From assembly GCA_041481485.1 (NCBI GenBank), contig JBGPBY010000371.1:1-7390 (forward strand): 7,390 nt of DNA. The letters are read 5' to 3'. Position 1 is the first letter of the stretch, and each line of letters starts with the position of its first letter. Below the pieces are notes generated by a model. That model made no database searches, was not told where the DNA came from, and worked only from the letters and a program-made list of their open reading frames with translations. This DNA comes from JBGPBY01 sp041481485. Its GTDB lineage: Bacteria > Acidobacteriota > Terriglobia > 20CM-2-55-15. This document shows positions 1 through 5,555 of the stretch, one piece after another. Position numbers and translations under genes: made by a program.

Positions 1-326
1 AGCCCCGCTGCAGCGGCAGTTCCCCAGCCCCGCTGCAGCGGCAGTTCCCCAGCCCCGCTGCAGCGGCAGTTCCCCAGCCCCGCTGCAGCGGCAGTTCCCC
101 GGCCCCGCTGCATCGGCAGTTCCCCGGCCCCGCTACAGCGGCAGTTCCCCAGCCCCGCTGCAGCGGCTGTTCCCCGGCCCCGCTGCATCGGCAGTTCCCC
201 GGCCCCGCTGCAGCGGCAGTTCCCCAGCCCCGCTGCAGCGGCAGTTCCCCGGCCCCGCTACAGCGGCAGTTCCCCAACCGCGCTGCAGCGGCTGTTCCCC
301 CAACCGCGCTGCAGCGGCTGTTCCCC
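1..326. repeat. Tandem array of a 25-bp GC-rich unit, about 13 copies
   Basis: Twelve consecutive 25-bp units (1-25 through 276-300) and one 26-bp unit (301-326) lie head to tail without spacers. The array already runs at base 1, so its true length is unknown. Each typical unit carries the perfect 12-bp palindrome CCGCTGCAGCGG followed by CAGTTCCCC. Variation is limited to a few positions: A or G at unit base 1, G or A at base 10, G or T at base 13, A or T at base 18. Units 1-4 are identical. The last two units change to AACCGCGCTG, approaching the sequence of the dispersed element that follows. The period is not a multiple of three and no frame reads as a plausible protein, so it is not coding. 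It looks like a minisatellite grown from the arm of the neighbouring palindromic element (inference). Confidence 0.97.
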
Positions 327-461
327 CAGCCGCGCTAGCGGCACTTTGATCCCCAGCCGCGGAGCGGCGGCAGTTCCTCTAGCCACCGGCGTGAGCCGGT
401 GGAATGGCGGAAGCGACTTCCCTAAAGCGCCAGCGGCGCGACAGATCAGAAAATTTTCTGA
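327..461 (+). repeat. Half copy of a dispersed palindromic element (copy A)
   Basis: This stretch shares an ordered set of blocks with the left half of the element at 4418-4667: a GCGCTAGCGGC-type block, AGCGGCGGCAGTTCC, the hairpin CCACCGGC-GTGA-GCCGGTGG (383-402), an AGCGGCGCGACAGATCAG block, and an A/T-rich centre. Bases 355-404 match 4443-4492 over 50 bases with only a few differences. The centre is a perfect 16-bp palindrome, TCAGAAAATTTTCTGA (446-461). The right half expected from copy B is missing, since the sequence leaves the pattern just before the xylanase gene. Copy A is therefore either truncated or a one-armed form of the family. The 25-bp array joins its outer edge. Confidence 0.8.
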
Positions 462-504
462 CCGCACTTGCCTGCCATGCCCGCAATCCAATACTCTTCT
501 CGCC

Positions 505-1626
505 ATGATTAGCAAACAGAATCTTTCACGACGCTCGTTTCTCGCAGCCACAACGGCCGGTCTCATTACCTCGCAGCTGGGCACACGCACCGCCGCGGCA
601 ATCCCATCCATGAAGGACGCGTACAAAAACGCGTTTCTCATCGGCACGGCCCTGGATTTCCGAAGGCCCGACGAGTTCGATGCGACGGAGCTCGACATCA
701 TCAAGTCCCAGTTCAACGTCATTACCCCGGAAAACTCCATGAAGCCGCAGAGCGTTCATCCGCAGGAAGGCACCTGGAACTGGACTCAGCCGGACTCTCT
801 CGTGAAATTCTGCATGGACAACAACATCAAAACGAGCGGCCATTGCCTGGTCTGGCATAACCAAACCAGTCCCTGGTTTTTCCAGAATGCCACGCGCGAA
901 GTCGCGCTGCAGCGTCTTCACGATCACATCCTGACGCTCCTCGGGCGATTCAAAGGGAAAATGTATGGCTGGGACGTCGTCAACGAGGCCATCAATGACG
1001 GAGGAGATGCGACCACCGCGGCCACGGAAAACCTCCGCAACTCTCAATGGCTGCAAATCGTGGGTCCGGACTATCTTCTCCAGGCATTCAAATTCGCCCG
1101 CGAGGCCGATCCCGATGTGCCGCTGCACTACAACGACTACAACATTGAAAGCGGTCCCAAACACCAGAGTTCCCTTCTGTTGCTGAAACACCTGATCTCC
1201 GCCGGCGCACCCATTACGACGGTCGGAATCCAGGGCCACTGGAGCGTGACGGGTATGACCGCAGAGAAGCTCGAACAGATCGATCAGGCCATCGAAAACT
1301 ACAAGGCTCTGAAGTTGAAGGTCGCAATCTCGGAACTCGACGTGACCATGGCAGGTGCCGGTGGCGGCCAGTTGGGCGGCGGCGCCCGCGGTGCAGCGGC
1401 GCCGCCAACTCCCGAACAGCTGCAGGCTCAGGCTGAGGCCTATGCAAAGCTGTTCGCAATTTTCCTGAAACACAAGGATGTCATCAATCGCGTGACATTC
1501 TGGGGATTGAACGACCGCCGCTCATGGCGCGCCGGACAAAGTCCGCTCGTCTTCGATGGACAGAATCAGCCCAAACCGGCACTGCAGTCGATCGTCAATG
1601 CAGCCACCGGAAAAACCGGCGATTAA
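505..1626 (+). CDS. Exported GH10 endo-1,4-beta-xylanase with Tat signal
   Basis: This is a glycoside hydrolase family 10 enzyme of 373 residues, predicted to cut internal beta-1,4 bonds of xylan with retention of configuration. The ATG at 505 was chosen because it opens a twin-arginine signal (SRRSFLAA, residues 8-15; likely cleavage after AAA, about residue 32). The frame stays open 53 codons further upstream, but that part is translated repeat DNA. The GH10 landmarks occur in order: GHCLVWHNQTSPWF (112-125), WDVVNEAI with acid/base Glu161, GIQGHW (241-246), ISELDV with nucleophile Glu277, and TFWGLNDRRSW (331-341). The catalytic domain therefore looks complete, and there is no carbohydrate-binding module. 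An unusual Gly/Ala/Pro-rich loop (about 283-302) follows the nucleophile strand. No clear Shine-Dalgarno precedes the start. A weak TTGCCT-N16-AATACT (468-495) could give a nearly leaderless mRNA, but this is speculative. The stop overlaps that of the convergent methyltransferase gene. The family call is secure; substrate preference is inferred. Confidence 0.95.
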   Translation: MISKQNLSRRSFLAATTAGLITSQLGTRTAAAIPSMKDAYKNAFLIGTALDFRRPDEFDATELDIIKSQFNVITPENSMKPQSVHPQEGTWNWTQPDSLVKFCMDNNIKTSGHCLVWHNQTSPWFFQNATREVALQRLHDHILTLLGRFKGKMYGWDVVNEAINDGGDATTAATENLRNSQWLQIVGPDYLLQAFKFAREADPDVPLHYNDYNIESGPKHQSSLLLLKHLISAGAPITTVGIQGHWSVTGMTAEKLEQIDQAIENYKALKLKVAISELDVTMAGAGGGQLGGGARGAAAPPTPEQLQAQAEAYAKLFAIFLKHKDVINRVTFWGLNDRRSWRAGQSPLVFDGQNQPKPALQSIVNAATGKTGD

Positions 1627-2390
1627 TCGGTGGGTTTCCACGCCAGGGCAATGAGTCGCTTCGCCTGGGAGTCATAGGGCGCACGATCAATAGTGCCCAT
1701 GAGCTTTACGTTGGAAAATCCGGCGAGCTCCAGCTTCTCGCGTAGTTCCTGGCCCGAATACAGGTTGAGTCTTATGGTGAATTTTCGCGCTTTGCCTTTT
1801 CGAATGATGTTCCAGTCGGTCACCACACGCGACCAGTCGTCAATGATTTTCCGTTGTTCGAACAGCGTCGTCCCATCGGGAAGGGTGCTCACTGAAGAGT
1901 CCTGCAACATCCTTGCCAGGATCTCCTTTCCAAGGACTTCCATCAGAAATGCTCCGCCTGGCCGCAGCGAACGAAAGATATTGTTCAGGATAAGCAGATC
2001 TTCATCTCGGTCTTCAAAGTATCCAAACGATGTGAACATGCTCAGGACAAGATTGAACGCGTCTTCGCGCACAAAGTTTCTCATGTCGCTCTGAATCCAT
2101 TCGATCTTGAGTTTCGCAGACCGCGCGCTTGCTCTCGCCTTGTCGAGAAAGAATTTCGATCGATCGACTCCGGTAACGGCAAAGCCATGGCTTGCCAGCG
2201 GAAGCGAACATCGGCCGGGGCCGCAGCAAAGATCGAGTGCTGACCCGCCCCGGATTCCGGTAATCCCGAGAACCTTCTCGACTGTTTCGGCCGCAATCTC
2301 CATGCGTTCTTTCGGAAACATGAAAGGAAATGTTTCCCGCCAGTACGCATCGTTGTCGAACCACTCCGGCTTGTGCTTTCTTTTATTCAT
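1623..2390 (-). CDS. Class I SAM-dependent methyltransferase
   Basis: A 255-residue Rossmann-fold methyltransferase of the broad UbiE/BioC-like (Methyltransf_11/25) group. Motif I is LDLCCGPG (52-59). The acidic residue ending strand 2, which binds the SAM ribose, is Asp76 in VTGVDRS. SDMRNF (101-106) fits the adenine-contact region, FNLVLSMFTSFGYF (112-125) is the motif IV strand, and SLRPGG (141-146) is the usual post-motif turn. The C-terminal half (about 170-255) is a beta-rich cap typical of small-molecule methyltransferases. The methyl acceptor is not evident; nothing points to DNA or rRNA. The ATG at 2390 is preferred over an in-frame TTG at 2405, because the TTG sits only 4 bp after the upstream stop and the ATG has a weak GGA six bases ahead. 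It is the last gene of a four-gene operon, 19 bp behind the small membrane protein. Its stop shares TTAA with the xylanase stop. Confidence 0.88.
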   Translation of the reverse strand: MNKRKHKPEWFDNDAYWRETFPFMFPKERMEIAAETVEKVLGITGIRGGSALDLCCGPGRCSLPLASHGFAVTGVDRSKFFLDKARASARSAKLKIEWIQSDMRNFVREDAFNLVLSMFTSFGYFEDRDEDLLILNNIFRSLRPGGAFLMEVLGKEILARMLQDSSVSTLPDGTTLFEQRKIIDDWSRVVTDWNIIRKGKARKFTIRLNLYSGQELREKLELAGFSNVKLMGTIDRAPYDSQAKRLIALAWKPTD

Positions 2391-2409
2391 TGCAGGTCCA
2401 GTCAAACTT

Positions 2410-2835
2410 CTAGTTTAACCACCGCGGCTGGGCGGCTGCCAACCCGTACACTAAAGGCAGATACACGAAAACGAGATTCAGGACGCTGTAGCCCAGGCGC
2501 CGCATTCTGCTGGTAAGGTAAGGCCGCATGTCGAATATCCATGTCGCGGCAACCAGACGCAGAGTCCAGAACACTGTGAAAAAAGCGCACATTGCACGCG
2601 CCAGCGTGCCGCCGGCAGCCAGCGTCTCTGCGAATGCGATCGTGACCACACTAAAGCTGACGATGCACAGGCCGATGAACGTGTAATACACCCAGAACAG
2701 CCGGCGAATGAAAACCGGCAGCGGGGCGAGGTGGGCTCGCATTTGCACCATACCGGGCATCATCATCCCTGCAACAGCCAGCCCCAGATGCATCACTCCG
2801 GCGAGTTGTAGAAGCAATGGCAGATACATTTTCAT
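2410..2835 (-). CDS. Small four-helix integral membrane protein, unknown function
   Basis: This 141-residue protein is almost entirely hydrophobic, with four likely transmembrane helices at about 5-27, 45-69, 78-101 and 114-135. They are joined by short loops carrying Arg pairs (R44-R45, R112-R113). I do not recognise a named family. It vaguely resembles small DoxX-like four-helix proteins, but I see no diagnostic motif. The ATG at 2835 is chosen because an AAAGGAAGG purine tract lies just ahead of it; an in-frame GTG at 2859 would add eight polar residues and overlap the preceding gene. It sits 13 bp behind the acyltransferase gene and 19 bp ahead of the methyltransferase gene, in one operon. 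That context suggests an accessory membrane subunit of the acyltransferase or a partner in the same lipid pathway (inference only). The protein looks complete. Confidence 0.8.
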   Translation of the reverse strand: MKMYLPLLLQLAGVMHLGLAVAGMMMPGMVQMRAHLAPLPVFIRRLFWVYYTFIGLCIVSFSVVTIAFAETLAAGGTLARAMCAFFTVFWTLRLVAATWIFDMRPYLTSRMRRLGYSVLNLVFVYLPLVYGLAAAQPRWLN

Positions 2836-2840
2836 AGATT

Positions 2841-2849
2841 CCTTCCTTT
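2841..2849 (-). promoter_or_regulatory. Ribosome binding site deciding the start at 2835
   Basis: On the minus strand AAAGGAAGG ends five bases before the ATG at 2835. It partly overlaps the stop codon of the acyltransferase gene (2849-2851). It supports the ATG start over the upstream GTG at 2859 and suggests re-initiation by ribosomes finishing the acyltransferase gene. Confidence 0.6.
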
Positions 2850-3778
2850 CAGATTGCACCCATCGCCTTCAGCATCGGCAAAATGACACGGTGAATGAAT
2901 ATCGGAGGAAACAGAAAGTAAGCTGGCGCCGCCACGATCAACAGAGTAATCAACCAGCCTCGCCTTCCGCCCCCCAGCCCAATCCGCTGTCCGAGCCGGG
3001 AACGTTCGGCCACCATGCCCAGTCCCTGAATCATGAAATATCCGGTCGGCAGTCCGTAGCCCCCGCGGGCCGGAAACGTAATCACCAATTCATGAATGAA
3101 TCCCGACAACAGAAATACAATCAGCATGGCGCTGGACGGGCCGACGCGCGCCTGCAGCGGCCGGAAGGCAAATCTCATGGTCAATTCGTGGAAGGCCGTG
3201 TTCCACCGGCGTCCCCAGAACTCGCCCAGCGATTTCGACCGTAACGGAGAGCGCATCAGAGGCATCGCGTTCACACCCATCGCGCGCCAGACGAGGAACA
3301 GCAGCTGAAACGTCCCGAAATGCAACAGTAGAATCAGACCGGTCATGCCTATCCAGCCGGCGATCATTGGAAACTGCGGCATTGCAACGCGCGATGCGCG
3401 CCAGACGATCAGCACACCAGCAAGGGTCTTGAAGATAGCGGCGATCCATTCTTTGCGTCCTGGCTTTGCTGTGACCCCGTCGTTCGAAAGGAATCGCCGG
3501 GCATCCATTCCTGGCCAGCCCAGGAGAAATCCCAGCGAACGCCTGACGCTGCGGACCGCAGCTTTCTCAACCTCATCGCAGTAGACAAGCCATTTGCTCC
3601 CGGCAAATAGCGCCAGTGCGATGACCCACATGAACACCCACGCCGGCAGAAAATTGCGCACCAGAATCGCCACAGCAGAAAATGCGAGAAGAGGCACGAA
3701 AGAGGGAACCGACTTTACGGCCGATTTCCCGGGCTCTCTGCCCGGACCATAGCATTCTCTCTCCGCAACCGCGTTCAT
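2849..3778 (-). CDS. MBOAT / wax-synthase-like membrane O-acyltransferase
   Basis: A 309-residue polytopic membrane protein resembling the wax synthase branch of the membrane-bound O-acyltransferase superfamily (MBOAT_2 type). Family members move an acyl chain from acyl-CoA or another donor to a hydroxyl group. The strongest evidence is the pair SLGEFWGRRWN (183-193) and SGFIHEL (225-231); His229 is the expected catalytic histidine, and the FWGRRW block is the conserved region before it. About seven hydrophobic segments are visible (roughly 25-42, 46-60, 112-126, 137-165, 215-232, 243-256, 275-292). A WPGMDARRF segment (88-96) also recalls wax synthases. The start ATG overlaps the regulator's stop as ATGA, so translation is probably coupled; only a weak GGGG precedes it. 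The natural acceptor (fatty alcohol, sterol-like lipid, sugar or polymer) is unknown. The family call is fairly secure, the reaction is inferred. Confidence 0.82.
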   Translation of the reverse strand: MNAVAERECYGPGREPGKSAVKSVPSFVPLLAFSAVAILVRNFLPAWVFMWVIALALFAGSKWLVYCDEVEKAAVRSVRRSLGFLLGWPGMDARRFLSNDGVTAKPGRKEWIAAIFKTLAGVLIVWRASRVAMPQFPMIAGWIGMTGLILLLHFGTFQLLFLVWRAMGVNAMPLMRSPLRSKSLGEFWGRRWNTAFHELTMRFAFRPLQARVGPSSAMLIVFLLSGFIHELVITFPARGGYGLPTGYFMIQGLGMVAERSRLGQRIGLGGGRRGWLITLLIVAAPAYFLFPPIFIHRVILPMLKAMGAI

Positions 3779-4362
3779 GACTGATGCCCCGGCTTTCCGC
3801 TGCCGAGACCGAGCAGCTTTAGCGTCTTGTTACTGGCTTTCATGAATTTCAGCAGCGTCGCCGTCGGCCAGCCGCGAACCGTCGCGTACCAACCGGTCGT
3901 GGTCTCAAAGAATTCGCACAGGTCGCGAAGGCGTTCCTGAGTGTAAGTATCCGTGGACTTGCCACGCTCGGCTTCGCTGAGGCATTCCCGAATCAATCGC
4001 ACTGTGGGGTCGAACTCACGCTTCTTGCGTTCGTCAGTCACAATTCGGAACATATCCCAAACATCTTTGAGGCTTTCGAAGTGGTCCCGCTTGTCGCCGA
4101 CAATATGGACCAGTTTGACGATCCCCCAGCCCTGCAGCTCCTTCAGGCTCGTGCTGACATTCGATCGCGCAACCGAAAGCGTTTCCACGAGTTCGTCCGC
4201 ATTCAGCGGACGGGGGGAAATGAACAGCAGAGCGTGTACCTGTGCGACGGTGCGGTTGATTCCCCAGCGGGCACCCATCTCGCCCCAGTGAAGAACGAAT
4301 TTCTGCTGAACGGGTGTCAGCCCTGCCGATAGATCGCTGCGTGTTTCCTTTGTTTCTGTCAT
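3775..4362 (-). CDS. GbsR/MarR-family transcriptional regulator
   Basis: A 195-residue DNA-binding protein of the GbsR branch of the MarR superfamily. KFVLHWGEMGARWGINRTVA (21-40) is the typical GbsR opening helix. A winged helix follows: LNADELVETL (53-62), recognition helix VARSNVSTSLKELQGWG (64-80), and wing IVGDKRDHF (87-95). The Lys/Arg-rich segment after about residue 105 and the C-terminal helices probably dimerise. GbsR-type proteins are usually repressors, often of their own or adjacent genes. The ATG at 4362 is preferred over an in-frame TTG at 4398, because the TTG lies inside the promoter and the 12 extra residues are merely translated operator repeats. There is no obvious Shine-Dalgarno, and the predicted transcript start is only about 8 bases upstream, so the leader would be very short. 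It is the first gene of the operon and overlaps the acyltransferase start by 4 bp. The effector is unknown. Confidence 0.88.
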   Translation of the reverse strand: MTETKETRSDLSAGLTPVQQKFVLHWGEMGARWGINRTVAQVHALLFISPRPLNADELVETLSVARSNVSTSLKELQGWGIVKLVHIVGDKRDHFESLKDVWDMFRIVTDERKKREFDPTVRLIRECLSEAERGKSTDTYTQERLRDLCEFFETTTGWYATVRGWPTATLLKFMKASNKTLKLLGLGSGKPGHQS

Positions 4363-4391
4363 TTCTGTTATTACAGAAATTACTGTTATTA
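4356..4391. promoter_or_regulatory. Candidate operator: four 9-bp repeats with palindrome
   Basis: Four consecutive 9-bp blocks on the plus strand begin with CTG or its inverse: CTGTCATTT (4356), CTGTTATTA (4365), CAGAAATTA (4374) and CTGTTATTA (4383). Two blocks are identical and 18 bp apart. Overlaid is a perfect inverted repeat, ATTTCTGT-TATT-ACAGAAAT (4361-4380). The tract is strongly A/T-rich in a GC-rich region and covers the likely -10, the transcription start and the start codon of the GbsR-type regulator. Binding by that regulator to shut off its own operon is the natural reading (inference). Confidence 0.6.
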
Positions 4392-4405
4392 TAATCAAAT
4401 GTCAA
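4377..4405 (-). promoter_or_regulatory. Promoter of the regulator-acyltransferase operon
   Basis: On the minus strand a consensus -35 TTGACA (4405-4400) is followed after 17 bp by TAATTT (4382-4377), which keeps the key T, A and final T of a -10 box. Transcription would start near 4370, inside the repeat block. A TATAAT also occurs at 4389-4394, but only six bases after TTGACA, so it cannot pair with it. A sigma-70-type promoter is assumed. Confidence 0.5.
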
Positions 4406-4417
4406 TATGGATTACGG

Positions 4418-4667
4418 GCCGCATGCCGAGTCGCGTTTTCTCAGCCGCGTTAGCGGCGGCAGTTCCATAGCCACCGGCGTAAGCCGGTGGAAATTCAAGC
4501 TCACAAATCAAATGAGCCGCATAGCGGCGACAGATCAGTAAAATTACTGGATCTGTCGTGCCTTGCGGCACTTTGTTCTTCGTGGATTGATATCCCACCG
4601 GTTGACGCCGGTGGCTAAGGGGTCTGCCGCCGCTAACGCGGCTGAGAAACGCGACTCGCCGTGCGGT
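4418..4667. repeat. 250-bp imperfect palindrome, complete dispersed element (copy B)
   Basis: The two halves are near reverse complements around a centre at about 4543. Outer arms: GAGTCGCG (4428-4435) pairs with CGCGACTC (4650-4657), and TCAGCCGCGTTAGCGGCGGC (4441-4460) is matched exactly by its complement at 4625-4644. Inner blocks: CCACCGGC-GTAA-GCCGGTGG (4471-4490) mirrors CCACCGG-TTGACG-CCGGTGG (4595-4614), and CGACAGATC (4528-4536) mirrors GATCTGTCG (4550-4558). The core is AGTAA-AA-TTACT. Several arms are themselves small hairpins, so either a cruciform or a string of hairpins could form. There is no ORF inside. It lies between the divergent operon promoter and the gene at 4909. It could be a MITE- or REP/BIME-like mobile repeat; no clear target-site duplication is visible. 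Confidence 0.9.
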
Positions 4668-4717
4668 CCGCTGTCGACAGGAGGTCGATGACCTGCGTTA
4701 AGGAACTACCGCCGGTA

Positions 4718-4888
4718 CTACGTCTTACCAGCCGAGTTACGCAAACGATCCAGTGTCGCCTGCCCTAGCTCGGTCAACTCATAACCGACATCATGACTTT
4801 CATAATGGATGCCGCCGATGGCAGTTGCGTTCGGATGCAGAAAAGAAGACGCGGCCCGCGGGACCTGATATACAGTTCGTGCACAAAT
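4718..4888 (-). pseudogene. Possible C-terminal gene remnant (winged-helix-like)
   Basis: The minus frame ending with the stop at 4718 reads AIGGIHYESHDVGYELTEL followed by GQATLDRLRNSAGKT. This looks like real protein, and GYELTELGQATLDRL resembles the last helix after the wing in small winged-helix regulators. No convincing start or complete domain precedes it. Upstream the frame runs into the ribosome binding site and signal region of the plus-strand gene at 4909. A decayed gene truncated by rearrangement, perhaps involving the adjacent palindrome, is one explanation; chance is another. Confidence 0.3.
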
Positions 4889-4893
4889 CCAGC

Positions 4894-4899
4894 AGGAGG
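4894..4899 (+). promoter_or_regulatory. Ribosome binding site for the gene at 4909
   Basis: A perfect AGGAGG lies nine bases before the ATG at 4909. It rules out the longer in-frame extension from 4753, whose extra residues have no protein-like character. Confidence 0.75.
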
Positions 4900-4908
4900 T
4901 TTCGATTG

Positions 4909-5535
4909 ATGAGAGGCGGCAATCGCGGCGGCGCATTAAAGGTGGTCCTGATCGTTCTTGGTGTAGTGGTCCTGTGCGTGGCGTTGGGTGGAATTTATGT
5001 GGCGATGAACTGGAAAACAATCACCGCCAATATGGCCAATGTGGCGGCAGAACAGATTGTAAAGGATTCCGGACTCCCGGATGACCAGAAGGACGAGATT
5101 CTCACGGAAATCCGGCAGCTCAGCGACGACTTCAAGTCCGGAAAAATCAGCGTGCAGCAGCTGGCGCAAGTGGGCAGGACGATCTCCGAAGGGCCACTCA
5201 TTCCGCTGGCTGGCGTGCAACTCGCCCGGCACAAATACATCGAACCATCTTCAATGACACCTGCGGAAAAGGCGTCGTCCATTCTCAACGTCCAACGGCT
5301 AGCGCGTGGGGTCTATGAGAAGCGAATACCGCGGTCCGAACTCGACGAAGTCGTGAAACCCATTGCAGAGGTTAGGAGACCCGGCCAGTGGAAATTGAAA
5401 GAGAAGCCGACAGATATGGAAGTCTCGGAGTTTGTCGCGAATGCAAAAGCCCGGGCCGACGCCGCAATGATTCCAAACGAACCGTTTGATCTGAACATTG
5501 CCGACGAGCTGAAGAAAGAGCTTCACGGGGGCTGA
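4909..5535 (+). CDS. Single-pass membrane-anchored protein, unknown function
   Basis: A 208-residue protein with a short Gly/Arg-rich basic N-terminus (MRGGNRGGALK) and one strong transmembrane helix (about 11-33, VVLIVLGVVVLCVALGGIYVA). This predicts a cytoplasmic N-terminus and an extracytoplasmic remainder. That domain is mostly helical and charged, with SGLPDDQKDEILTEIRQL (about 57-74) followed by DDFKSGKISVQQLAQ, a Pro-containing LIPLAGVQLARHKYI segment, and a SSMTPAEKASSILNVQRLAR helix. I see no cysteine outside the membrane segment, no catalytic motif and no lipobox. The architecture reminds me of conserved hypothetical proteins of Planctomycetota and Acidobacteriota, but I cannot name a family. 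The start is set by the AGGAGG at 4894. It converges on the esterase gene with 20 bp between stops. It appears to be a single-gene unit, and no function can be assigned. Confidence 0.85.
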   Translation: MRGGNRGGALKVVLIVLGVVVLCVALGGIYVAMNWKTITANMANVAAEQIVKDSGLPDDQKDEILTEIRQLSDDFKSGKISVQQLAQVGRTISEGPLIPLAGVQLARHKYIEPSSMTPAEKASSILNVQRLARGVYEKRIPRSELDEVVKPIAEVRRPGQWKLKEKPTDMEVSEFVANAKARADAAMIPNEPFDLNIADELKKELHGG

Positions 5536-5555
5536 AACAGCACGCTCGCGTCAGC

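Noticed and set aside
1..326. CRISPR array
   Set aside because: Units are contiguous, with no unique spacers between repeats, and no cas gene is nearby.
346..504. N-terminal extension of the xylanase to the ATG at 346
   Set aside because: The added residues are translated palindromic repeat. A Tat signal begins at the ATG at 505.
526..1473. Long minus-strand open frame opposite the xylanase
   Set aside because: It is antisense to a gene with all GH10 motifs, has no protein-like motifs, and is explained by GC-rich codon bias.
2413..2859. GTG start at 2859 for the small membrane protein
   Set aside because: It would overlap the acyltransferase gene and place the purine-rich ribosome site inside the coding region.
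4389..4405. Promoter made of TTGACA and TATAAT on the minus strand
   Set aside because: Only six bases separate them. TAATTT at the 17-bp spacing was used instead.
5531..5555. Terminator between the convergent genes (GCTGA...TCAGC)
   Set aside because: Only five-base arms with a 15-base loop and no adjacent T-run.
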